From the NCBI GenBank assembly GCA_964638245.1, contig CAZWZG010000003.1:1-64000 (forward strand): DNA of 64,000 nucleotides, read 5' to 3'. A program made the translations under genes and the position numbers. The stretch is from CAZWZG01 sp964638245 (GTDB lineage: Bacteria > Pseudomonadota > Alphaproteobacteria > Rhodobacterales > Rhodobacteraceae). Of the stretch, positions 18,501 to 24,624 are shown piece by piece (positions within the stretch are counted from its first letter, which is position 1; the number at the start of each line of letters is the position of its first letter). The notes under the pieces were generated by a model that was not told the origin of the DNA, did not search any database, and saw nothing but the letters and a program-made list of their open reading frames with translations.

Positions 18501-19255
18501 GGAAACTCCGACGCAGATTCAAGCGACATGATGCCACCGCCCGAGTGCATCAGGAACACCGGGCACGCGGCCCCTTCTGCGGCCAAACGCTGATTCAGGC
18601 GCCCAAGGTATGACGCCATCAGCGGTTTCACGTAGGCGTTCGCAATCGTCGTGTTGAAGCGTTCGTATTCGCGCATCTGGGGAGAGACATCACAGGAAAG
18701 CGACACCATCGCATCCGGAAGACGCTCGGCCAGAACCTCGGCCACAAGGCGTTCATGGGCATCGTTGGCATAGGCATGCAAAAATCCAACTGCGATGCTT
18801 TCAAAACCGCGAAGGGAGTCGACCAGGTCCTCGATATCGGCACGCTCCAGCGGGATAAGGACATTGCCCGAGGCGTCCATACGTTCGGGCAACACAAAGC
18901 GCTGGTGTCTTGGCAAAAGCGGCTCGGGCAGAACGAGGTTTAGGTCGTACTGCTCGAACCGGCTTTCGGTGCGCATCTCGATGACATCGCGGAAGCCTTT
19001 CGTCGTGATCAAAGCGGTCTTCGCCCCGCGCCGTTCGATAAGCGCATTGGTGGCCAGTGTCGTTCCGTGGATCACCTGATCGATGTTCGCAGGGTCCATC
19101 GCCGCCTTGGCACAGACCTGTCGCATGCCTTCGACAATAGCATCTTCGGGTTGCGCATAGGTCGTCAGGACCTTGGTCGAGAACCAGTCGCCGTCCCGCT
19201 CGAGCACCACATCCGTGAACGTGCCCCCGATATCTACCCCAAGCCTTGCCGACAT
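15497..19255 (-). CDS. Fused hydantoinase/oxoprolinase (HyuA-HyuB)
   Basis: 1252-residue ATP-dependent cyclic amide hydrolase or carboxylase-type enzyme. The N-terminal half is HyuA-like, with actin-fold phosphate motifs GVDIGGTFTDVVLERDG, HGTTLATNALIERRGAKTALITTKGFRD and LSFDMGGTTAKICLI. From about residue 700 it is HyuB-like (VSTVAYQVMWNRLISVVEEQ, GDVYITNDPWEGTGHKHD, GGAGAMRGGLG). I chose the ATG giving MSARLGVDIGG; a longer frame adds eight residues. Eukaryotic-type 5-oxoprolinases have the same fused layout, while HyuAB and acetone carboxylases use separate subunits. It converges on the hydroxyquinol operon, so a cyclic imide or amide related to that pathway is a candidate substrate. Confidence 0.9.
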   Translation of the reverse strand: MSARLGVDIGGTFTDVVLERDGDWFSTKVLTTYAQPEDAIVEGMRQVCAKAAMDPANIDQVIHGTTLATNALIERRGAKTALITTKGFRDVIEMRTESRFEQYDLNLVLPEPLLPRHQRFVLPERMDASGNVLIPLERADIEDLVDSLRGFESIAVGFLHAYANDAHERLVAEVLAERLPDAMVSLSCDVSPQMREYERFNTTIANAYVKPLMASYLGRLNQRLAAEGAACPVFLMHSGGGIMSLESASEFPVRLVESGPAGGAIFAADIAARHGIDKVLSFDMGGTTAKICLIKNHSPKTARVFEVARTYRFKKGSGMPISIPVIDMVEIGAGGGSLAHVDALNQIRVGPESAGSEPGPACYGRGGARPAVTDADLILGRLDPANFAGGSIPLDPDASEAALETEIGDKLNMDATEAAWGVSEVVDENMANAARVHAVENGEDLSDYTMIAFGGAAPLHAARLCEKLGLERLLIPQGAGVGSAIGFLRAPFSFEANRSVFMRLTEFEPDRVRTLFAELEEEATAFVRSCDAKSEILTDHRVYMRYAGQGWEIPISLSPEEAKRPDATALQDLFEAEYTKLFGRSVEGLAIESTVWSVNAFTATPPPEKVAELPDRTAAPVTGQRSIFDPGASARLHASVVDRAGLTPGARAEGPALVVEEETTVVVPASRDVLAYSDGTLEVRAKTAMQEAGAVSTVAYQVMWNRLISVVEEQAQALVRTAFSTSVREAGDLSAGVYNQDGAMLAQAVTGTPGHVNAMADAVGHFIRRIGRPNMAEGDVYITNDPWEGTGHKHDITVVTPSFLNDELIGFFACTAHITDIGGRGFGADANDVHEEGLYIPIMKLANRGVVDQTLMAIIRGNVREPDQLVGDIHALATCNEIGHRRLLEMLQEFGLSDLDGISDFILAHSREATLARINDLKPGTAEGQMRIDGYAQPIDLKVRLTIEKDRIVSDFAGTSPVDKKGINVPLVYTKAYACYALKCAIAPEIPNNAASLAPFEVTAPEGSILNAVFPAPVALRHVIGHMIPDTVYAALDQLLPGIVPAEGAGSLCNFQVSLRPRMDAPAPADARRAEVLTFNSGGAGARPEFDGLNATAFPSGVMTMPVEATEQVGPVIIWRKELRPDSGGAGAMRGGLGQFMDVGAREGHEFDIQAMFDRVDHPARGRRGGMDGAPTTIARSDGASMTGKGKQFVPHGAVVRMAFPGGAGYGPPLERSRDLIARDLRFGYVSPKHAKAYYGLSDDEIAEVLGD

Positions 19256-19318
19256 CGCCGTCTCCTTCACGTCCTCCAAAACCTAGCAACCCGCGCTGCG
19301 ATGATCGAACGGTTTCGC

Positions 19319-19340
19319 CGCATAAACCTGAGTTTATGCG
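19319..19340. promoter_or_regulatory. Perfect 9-bp inverted repeat in divergent promoter region
   Basis: CGCATAAAC, spacer CTGA, GTTTATGCG: a perfect 9-base dyad in the 207 bases between the HyuA-HyuB start (on the minus strand) and the first acidic-tail gene (on the plus strand). There is no T-run after it, so an operator is more likely than a terminator. Its position 64 bases upstream of HyuA-HyuB fits control of that promoter. The binding protein is not identifiable. Confidence 0.5.
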
Positions 19341-19462
19341 CATCAGACCAAGGTTTACTGCGCGGTTTCTATGCCTGTGGTTCATTTCGCGGCGTCCGGG
19401 GGCATGGCTTTTAGGGGCCACACACACCACGGCCCCGCCGCCCAAACCAAAGGATCATGACG

Positions 19463-19963
19463 ATGAAAACACTTACGACCCTGACTGCGACCGCCGCCCT
19501 GATGGCAAGCACAGCAATCGCCCAAGAAGCCTACACAGGCGACGCAACGATCGACGCACGTGTCGCGACGCTGCTTGATGAAGGCTACGACGTTTACATT
19601 CGCAAGGGCATCTTCGGCACACGCGTCGAGGCCGACAATGACATCACGGACACCGAAATCACCCTTGTCTATCGGGGGGGCGAGCTTGTCCGCGAAGACA
19701 TCGAAACCGACGACGACCTTGAAGACCTAATCGAAGAGTATGGCTACACGCGCGACGAGTTGGCCGGGCTGAGCGACGATCAGATCGACGAACTGCTCGA
19801 CACTCTGGAAGATGACTACGACGATTACGATGAAGATGACTACGACGATGACGATGACGATGACGACGAAGATGATGATGATGAGGATGAGGATGAGGAT
19901 GAGGACGAAGATGACGACGATGACGAGGATGAAGACGACGAAGATGAGGACGACGACGAGTAA
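19463..19963 (+). CDS. Secreted small protein with poly-Asp/Glu tail (paralog 1)
   Basis: 166 residues. A signal peptide (about 1-21, ending STAIAQ) is followed by a compact PepSY-like segment (about 29-80: LLDEGYDVYIRKGIFGTR, EITLVYRGGELVRED), a helical acidic linker, and from residue 116 a tail of only Asp, Glu and three Tyr; the last 39 residues are Asp/Glu alone. I chose the second ATG (AGGA 8 bases upstream) rather than 19457. The folded part aligns with the next gene (GY..I...LG.V...EI....G...R). The tail should be disordered and bind cations such as Ca2+. No function is known to me. The gene is followed by a hairpin, then the paralog and a membrane LuxR regulator. Confidence 0.8.
   Translation: MKTLTTLTATAALMASTAIAQEAYTGDATIDARVATLLDEGYDVYIRKGIFGTRVEADNDITDTEITLVYRGGELVREDIETDDDLEDLIEEYGYTRDELAGLSDDQIDELLDTLEDDYDDYDEDDYDDDDDDDDEDDDDEDEDEDEDEDDDDDEDEDDEDEDDDE
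19808..19960 (+). repeat. GAN-codon simple-sequence tract (acidic tail 1)
   Basis: About 150 bases made almost only of GAT, GAC, GAA and GAG codons, forming a purine-rich low-complexity tract with local 6-base repeats (GATGAG, GACGAC). Such tracts can change length by slippage in whole codons, which would alter the acidic tail without breaking the frame. A long Ser-rich open frame on the opposite strand is only its complement. Confidence 0.8.
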
Positions 19964-19994
19964 GTCGCACGACCTTCCTTGATCTCTGAACCTT

Positions 19995-20029
19995 TCCTTG
20001 CGACCGTCATCTGCCTAAGGTCGCAAGGA
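19995..20029 (+). terminator. Stem-loop between the two acidic-tail genes
   Basis: An 11-base perfect stem TCCTTGCGACC / GGTCGCAAGGA with a 13-base loop, followed by TTTCCTT. The T-run is short, so it may be a partial terminator or an mRNA-stabilising element that sets different levels for paralog 1 and paralog 2. Confidence 0.6.
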
Positions 20030-20052
20030 TTTCCTTCACCGGGACCTCTACG

Positions 20053-20490
20053 ATGAAACGCGCTTTTCGCTCCATTGTTTGTGCTGGTTTCGCCATCTGC
20101 CTTGCCGGAGCCGGTTTTGCTCAGACGTTGCAAGACAAGCTCACGGCGGACCTTATCGCCGATGGCTACACCAAGATCACAGTCTCCCGCACCCTTTTGG
20201 GGCGGGTGCAGATCGTTGCGGAAGACGGATCGCGCGAACGGGAGATCATCTTCAACCCGCGTACAGGCGTCATCCTTCGGGACTTCTATGACCTCGAAGA
20301 AGACGACGATGATGATGATGATTTCGAAGAAGGAGAAGAGGAAGGCGACGAAGAGGATTTCGACGACTTCGATGACGATGACGATGACGATGAAGAGGAT
20401 GACGACGAAGACGAGGATGAGGACGAAGACGAGGATGAGGACGAAGACGACGAGGATGAGGAGGATGATGAGGACGACGAAGACGAATGA
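20053..20490 (+). CDS. Secreted PepSY-like protein with poly-Asp/Glu tail (paralog 2)
   Basis: 145 residues. A signal peptide (about 1-24, ending GAGFAQ) is followed by a short PepSY-like domain (about 25-80: LTADLIADGYTKITVSRTLLGRVQI, REREIIFNPRTGVILRDFYD). From residue 82 to the end almost every residue is Asp or Glu with a few Phe and Gly. The pattern L..DGY..I.VSRT.LGRV.I..EDG..EREI..NPRTG.ILRD matches short secreted PepSY-like proteins I recall from Rhodobacteraceae, but the function is not established. It lies 37 bases upstream of the LuxR-type gene and is probably co-transcribed with it. Confidence 0.8.
   Translation: MKRAFRSIVCAGFAICLAGAGFAQTLQDKLTADLIADGYTKITVSRTLLGRVQIVAEDGSREREIIFNPRTGVILRDFYDLEEDDDDDDDFEEGEEEGDEEDFDDFDDDDDDDEEDDDEDEDEDEDEDEDEDDEDEEDDEDDEDE
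20296..20487 (+). repeat. GAN-codon simple-sequence tract (acidic tail 2)
   Basis: A second purine-rich tract of GAN codons about 190 bases long, including tandem GACGAAGACGAGGATGAG units near 20400-20450. It resembles the tract in the preceding gene, which makes recombination between the two copies possible. Confidence 0.75.
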
Positions 20491-20527
20491 CCGCCTTCAC
20501 TTCCGGCAATATGCTTAGGGCACGGCC

Positions 20528-21022
20528 TTGAGCCGACCTTGGGCGCTCATCATTCTGGGCACGATCCAGGCCCTATGCGCGATCTTCTTCGTTGGTCAGA
20601 TCGCGATTAACGTCTTTGGACTGACGGCGGTGCCGATCCGCTGGCTCTATGTAGAACTGATCGAAATCGGGGCCGCGGTTGGGTTGATCCTGGGGACGAC
20701 ATTCGGAGCATACGCCATACTTCAGGCCCGACGCCGTACGGCAAAGGCGGAAGAAGCCCTGCGCGCGGCATCCGGCGCATTTCTGGCCGTTCTTGAAGAG
20801 CGGTTTGACGAATGGTCGCTGACCCCGGCGGAACGCGATGTTGCGCTTTTTGCGATCAAGGGGCTGTCAACACAGGAGATTGCGCGGCTGCGCGACACGT
20901 CCGAAGGCACGGTCAAGGCCCAGACGAACGCCATCTATCGCAAGGCAGGCGTCAGCGGGCGACCACAACTTTTGAGCCTGTTTATCGACGAACTGATGGG
21001 CGACGGCCTGCCTCAGGCCTGA
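20528..21022 (+). CDS. Membrane-anchored LuxR-type HTH regulator
   Basis: 164 residues with two N-terminal transmembrane helices (about 5-30 and 44-66), a short coiled linker (about 67-95) and a C-terminal LuxR/GerE HTH (about 98-155: LTPAERDVALFAIKGLSTQEIARLRDTSEGTVKAQTNAIYRKAGVSGRPQLL). There is no receiver, PAS or autoinducer domain, so any signal must enter through the membrane part. The start is TTG with AGGG upstream; no ATG precedes the first helix. It follows the two acidic secreted proteins closely, suggesting a sensor/effector unit. The end overlaps the convergent DUF2237 gene by 10 bases. Confidence 0.85.
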   Translation: MSRPWALIILGTIQALCAIFFVGQIAINVFGLTAVPIRWLYVELIEIGAAVGLILGTTFGAYAILQARRRTAKAEEALRAASGAFLAVLEERFDEWSLTPAERDVALFAIKGLSTQEIARLRDTSEGTVKAQTNAIYRKAGVSGRPQLLSLFIDELMGDGLPQA

Positions 21023-21384
21023 TGGGCCTGCAGCATCTCCAAAGGCACAATGTCCAATGTGCGTTGGTGTGTTGACGCCAGCTGAACCAAGGGTGCGCAG
21101 CCTTCATCAGCGGCTTGCCGAAAGCGACTGGCACACAGACACCATTGATCCCCGGGATTAAGCCCCGCGAAACCATACTCCGGGCGCGGCGTCGAAAGGT
21201 CATTGCCCACGTATTTCGAAAACGCCAGAAACTCGGCCGTCATGATGGCGCACACCGTGTGCGCACCCTGATCCTCGGCACAGGTATTGCAGGCGCCATC
21301 GCGAAAGAAGCCGGTGAGCGGATCCTGCGAGCACGGCTCTAAAGGCTCTCCGAAAACGTTCAGGGATGGGTCGGGCGTAATCAT
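21013..21384 (-). CDS. DUF2237-family protein
   Basis: About 123 residues from the ATG giving MITPDPSLNVFGEPLEPCS, the conserved start of DUF2237 proteins. It is Cys-rich with the conserved series LEPCS, GFFRDGACNTCAEDQGAHTVCAIMT, FSKYVGNDLSTP, FAGLNPGDQWCLCASRFRQA. The cysteines suggest metal binding, but the biochemical role is unknown. A longer frame adds 16 residues overlapping the DUF2332 gene and is unlikely. It lies 5 bases after the DUF2332 gene, probably in one operon. Confidence 0.88.
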   Translation of the reverse strand: MITPDPSLNVFGEPLEPCSQDPLTGFFRDGACNTCAEDQGAHTVCAIMTAEFLAFSKYVGNDLSTPRPEYGFAGLNPGDQWCLCASRFRQAADEGCAPLVQLASTHQRTLDIVPLEMLQAHQA

Positions 21385-21389
21385 AAAGC

Positions 21390-22436
21390 TCAATCTATCT
21401 CGGAAAGATCGGAAGGGAACCATTCGATCCATCTTCCGTGGAAATCGGCGCGGCCAAGGGGGATCGTTTTGCCGGAAGGCCAGACAGTGAGGGACAGTCC
21501 AGCCCCGGTTCCCCCGTCTGCTTCCATTGCGAACCTGACCAAAGGCGCGTTGGCGCGACGTGCAGCCCCGGCGCGGGCCAGGTGCGCTTCGCCGATACGG
21601 CGCCGGTCTTCGGGCAGGTATTGCCAGGCGATCGTATGGAACAGAAACACGACCGCTTCAGGGTTCAGATCATCTAGGCCTGTTGCCAGCCACTCGGAGG
21701 CATCCGCGGTGACGATCCTTGCCGGGTTTTCGTCGGCCAAGGTGATCGCGGCGCGCGTTCGACCAATCCGATCTGGCTGATCCGGCCACAGGTACGCCAG
21801 CAGACGCTCGGCATCGTTTGGATCAGTAGGATTCAGCGGGTTGATGTCCACGCCGATACGGTCGATGACCTCGGGCGTGGTGACGGTTGGAACTGCGCCA
21901 GACCAGTTCGGCGTGATGTGCGCGGGGGAGGATTGCGGCCCCAATTCGGCGCTTCGCGCCCGCACGAGGAACTGATCCGCGCGCAGGTTCAGGCCACCGC
22001 TACAGCCGATCTCAACAAGGATGATTGGCCGACGAAACCGTGCCGCAACTACGTGCAGCGCGGGAACAATGGCAGCCGCGCGGCGCACTTCATTGGTTTG
22101 CGGCGGGCTTTTGAGGAATTCCAGAATGCGATCGCTTTCGCGCGCAAACGCATTATGCACCGCCCTCCAAAGGGTCTCACAATCACTTTGGTTTGGAGGA
22201 TAAACCGCTTTGAGCGGATCGCCGGAAAGAACAAGCGCGTGGAGCGCTCCGGCAAGGCGCAACGGAACGCTCTGCCCAAACGGACTTACATCGCCTTTCC
22301 AATTCAGAATGCGGTCTGCCACCGCTGAGCCGGGTTGCACGCGTTCACCAATCACCGTCAAAAGTTGCGCCATGAACGGCGAGCCCAACTCGGCGCAGGC
22401 CTTGGCTTGAAGCGCAAACGCCTCTCGGATGTTCAT
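21390..22436 (-). CDS. DUF2332-family protein
   Basis: 348 residues with the layout of DUF2332 proteins: an N-terminal helical part (FALQAKACAELGSPFMAQLL), ESDRILEFLKSPPQTNEVRRAA, then ILVEIGCSGGLNLRADQF, a glycine-rich loop reminiscent of SAM-binding methyltransferase motif I, and VVFLFHTIAWQYLPEDRR. Enzyme activity is not established. The start overlaps the pth stop by 4 bases, so it is probably translated from the pth message. Confidence 0.85.
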   Translation of the reverse strand: MNIREAFALQAKACAELGSPFMAQLLTVIGERVQPGSAVADRILNWKGDVSPFGQSVPLRLAGALHALVLSGDPLKAVYPPNQSDCETLWRAVHNAFARESDRILEFLKSPPQTNEVRRAAAIVPALHVVAARFRRPIILVEIGCSGGLNLRADQFLVRARSAELGPQSSPAHITPNWSGAVPTVTTPEVIDRIGVDINPLNPTDPNDAERLLAYLWPDQPDRIGRTRAAITLADENPARIVTADASEWLATGLDDLNPEAVVFLFHTIAWQYLPEDRRRIGEAHLARAGAARRANAPLVRFAMEADGGTGAGLSLTVWPSGKTIPLGRADFHGRWIEWFPSDLSEID

Positions 22437-23113
22437 CGGAACTTGTCGACCAACCGCTGCAAGGGAGAGCGCGCGTCCACGGGGGCCAGATCATCTTGCT
22501 TGGGCGCCGGCTCGGATTTGGGCTTGGCGGTTTTGGAAGAGCGAGGCGGTGCGACGCGCAGGGCGACAGCGTTCATGAAACGTCCGTGGTCGCCAGCGGC
22601 CAATTCTGGTGCGCCATCGCTCATCCCGCGCAGAAGGTCTTCGATCCAGCCCTGATCCGCCTTGGCAAAATCGCGCAATACATAGCCCGGCACGGCATCC
22701 TTGTGCCCGGGGTGGCCTACACCGATACGCACACGGTGATATGCCTCTCCGATGTGGGCGTGAGCCGAGCGAAGGCCGTTGTGGCCCGCATGACCGCCGC
22801 CGGTTTTGACCTTGAGCTTGCCTGGCGCGAGGTCGATTTCATCATGGAAAACAACCACATCTTCCGGCGCAAGCTTGAAGAAACGCATCGCGGCCCCGAC
22901 GGATTGACCAGACTTGTTCATGTAGGTTTCCGGCTTCAGCAGCGTGACTTTTTCGTCCCCCAAGCGTCCCTCGGACATCACACCCTCGAATTTCGATCGC
23001 CACGGCCCAAAGCCGTGATCAGACGCGATCCGGTCCACGGCCATAAAGCCGATGTTGTGTCGATTGCCTGCGTATTTTGCCCCAGGATTGCCGAGGCCGA
23101 CGAAAAGGCGCAT
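22433..23113 (-). CDS. pth: Peptidyl-tRNA hydrolase
   Basis: Releases tRNA from prematurely dropped peptidyl-tRNA, an essential recycling step in the cytoplasm. The Pth signatures are MRLFVGLGNPGAKYAGNRHNIGFM (catalytic His in RHNIGF), LLKPETYMNKSGQSV, VVVFHDEIDLAPGKLKVKTGGGHAGHNGLRS and RVRIGVGHPG. It has 226 residues, longer than the roughly 190 of E. coli because of a charged C-terminal tail (about 190-226) common in alphaproteobacteria. It lies downstream of rplY, separated by a terminator, the usual rplY-pth order. Confidence 0.97.
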   Translation of the reverse strand: MRLFVGLGNPGAKYAGNRHNIGFMAVDRIASDHGFGPWRSKFEGVMSEGRLGDEKVTLLKPETYMNKSGQSVGAAMRFFKLAPEDVVVFHDEIDLAPGKLKVKTGGGHAGHNGLRSAHAHIGEAYHRVRIGVGHPGHKDAVPGYVLRDFAKADQGWIEDLLRGMSDGAPELAAGDHGRFMNAVALRVAPPRSSKTAKPKSEPAPKQDDLAPVDARSPLQRLVDKFR

Positions 23114-23170
23114 GCCGGAAACTCCTTATTCAAGCGATCAATAGCGGATCGCTGGGGCGGACAAAACAAA

Positions 23171-23194
23171 AACGGCGCGGGAAACCGCGCCGTT
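23171..23194 (-). terminator. Rho-independent terminator of rplY
   Basis: A perfect 10-base stem AACGGCGCGG / CCGCGCCGTT closing a 4-base loop. On the minus strand it is followed by a T-rich run (TTTGTTTTGT, complement of 23161-23170). It lies 24 bases past the rplY stop and just upstream of pth, so it separates the two genes. Confidence 0.88.
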
Positions 23195-23217
23195 CGAAAA
23201 CCCAGATAGTGTGGGCC

Positions 23218-23877
23218 TTATTCTTCGGAAGCTTCTGCTTCTTCGGCGTCGCCGCCTTCTGCCGGTGCTTCTGCATCGCCTTCTTCTTCATCGTCGGCAG
23301 CCTTGAGGCTCGACGGTGCTTGAATGTTGGCGATCACGAAGTCGCGGTCGATGGTCGGCTTGGCCCCTGCGGGCAGGTTGACGTTCGAGATCGTGACCGT
23401 GTCACCGATTTCGAGGCCGGTCATGTCGACCACAATGCTCTCGGGGATGTCGCCGGCCGTCACGACCAGTTCGACTTCCGGGCGCACGATCGTCAGGACA
23501 CCGCCTTGCTTGATACCAGGCGCTTCGTCTTCATTGATGAATTCAACTGCAATGAAGAGGTTGATTTTCGTGGTCCGCTTGAGGCGCAGAAAATCAACAT
23601 GCGTTGGCAAGTCTTTGACAACATCACGCTGTACGGAACGGCAAATGACACGCACGTCTTCCTGACCGTCGACCTTCATGTTGAAAAGGGTCGACAGGAA
23701 GCGGCCGTCTTTGAGCCTCTTGAACAGTACGTTGTAGGGGATGTTGATGGACAACGGATCTACGCCGCCGCCGTAAACAATGCCAGGTACGAGCCCGTCT
23801 CTACGAGCTTGACGAGCGGCCCCCTTGCCTGTCCCCGTCCGTACCAAAGCGTTAAGATCTGGGATCTCTCCAGCCAT
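23218..23877 (-). CDS. rplY: 50S ribosomal protein L25 (CTC/TL5 form)
   Basis: 5S rRNA-binding protein of the large subunit. It has 219 residues with an N-terminal L25 domain (LVRTGTGKGAARQARRDGLVPGIVYG) and the C-terminal beta-barrel of the TL5/CTC type (GDIPESIVVDMTGLEIGDTVTISNVNLPAGAKP). It ends in an acidic, Ala/Glu-rich tail (AADDEEEGDAEAPAEGGDAEEAEASEE). Length and tail are normal for alphaproteobacteria. It is followed by a strong terminator. Confidence 0.97.
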   Translation of the reverse strand: MAGEIPDLNALVRTGTGKGAARQARRDGLVPGIVYGGGVDPLSINIPYNVLFKRLKDGRFLSTLFNMKVDGQEDVRVICRSVQRDVVKDLPTHVDFLRLKRTTKINLFIAVEFINEDEAPGIKQGGVLTIVRPEVELVVTAGDIPESIVVDMTGLEIGDTVTISNVNLPAGAKPTIDRDFVIANIQAPSSLKAADDEEEGDAEAPAEGGDAEEAEASEE

Positions 23878-23946
23878 GGTCTTTCTCCTGATAGAGGGGC
23901 ATCCTCCAAGGGTGTATGCCCCGATGAAGGCGCCCCTATAGCGGGA

Positions 23947-24501
23947 TCAATCCGTCAGGGAAAGAGCAAAGTTGGGTTCGATTTCGCCAAACGCGCAGTT
24001 GGCTTCGATCAGCGCGAGGTGACGCTCGCCATGCGGCAGTGCGCTGAGGCTTTCCAGATCAACGAGGTTGGTCTGAAGCGCGACCATCTCGGTCTGTTCC
24101 GGGTCGTCAAGGTTCCATGTGACATAGCCGCAAACGAGGTTTTTACCGCCATCATATGTGCCCACAAAGTCGACCGTGCCGAGCAGAGTGTCGACGGGAT
24201 ACCAGCTCACGCGATAGGCGCGCAGATGGTCCATGTCAGGGCGATCCTCAACCGCTTCGGTCACGGCAGTAAACCCAACTGGTTGCGGGATCCCGATAAC
24301 CGGCTGACGCTTTCGCATCGACGGGGCCTGATCGCGTTCAAGATCTGCAAAAAGCGCGGCCGTCGCTTCGACAAGGCGTTCAGCCTCGATCGCGAATTCA
24401 TCTGGAACTGCAACGAAATCCGTGACCTCCGCCGTGGCGGCGGTGGCTGAAACGGCCGCGAAACCAGCGGCGAAAACAAGGGAACGATTGATACTCATCA
24501 T
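23947..24501 (-). CDS. Hypothetical secreted protein
   Basis: About 184 residues from the ATG giving MMSINRSLVFAAGFAAVSATAATAEV, a clear Sec signal peptide, which is why I prefer it over a frame that starts 36 codons earlier. The mature part contains LVEATAALFADLERDQAPSMRKRQPVIG, DHLRAYRVSWYPVDTLLGTVDFVGTYDGGKNLVCGYVTWNLDDPEQT and ends LIEANCAFGEIEPNFALS, with two cysteines that could form a disulfide. I do not recognise the family. The gene sits upstream of rplY on the same strand. Confidence 0.72.
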   Translation of the reverse strand: MMSINRSLVFAAGFAAVSATAATAEVTDFVAVPDEFAIEAERLVEATAALFADLERDQAPSMRKRQPVIGIPQPVGFTAVTEAVEDRPDMDHLRAYRVSWYPVDTLLGTVDFVGTYDGGKNLVCGYVTWNLDDPEQTEMVALQTNLVDLESLSALPHGERHLALIEANCAFGEIEPNFALSLTD

Positions 24502-24624
24502 GCCCTTATCCATACGCCCCCGGTGCAAATGCGGCAAGTTTGTGGCCTGAAACGGTCTTTTTTCATGGCGAACTACGCGGCAATTCTGCACCAATGGGGC
24601 GTTAACCATAATTCTGTTAACAGT

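Noticed and set aside
17345..18613. 422-residue open frame on the plus strand
   Set aside because: Antisense to the well-supported HyuA-HyuB gene, basic and low-complexity.
19840..20133. Poly-serine open frame on the minus strand
   Set aside because: It is the complement of the GAN-codon tract and has no ribosome binding site or independent evidence.
23077..24450. 457-residue open frame on the plus strand
   Set aside because: It lies antisense over rplY and the secreted hypothetical gene, has no family features, and arises from G+C-rich codon bias.
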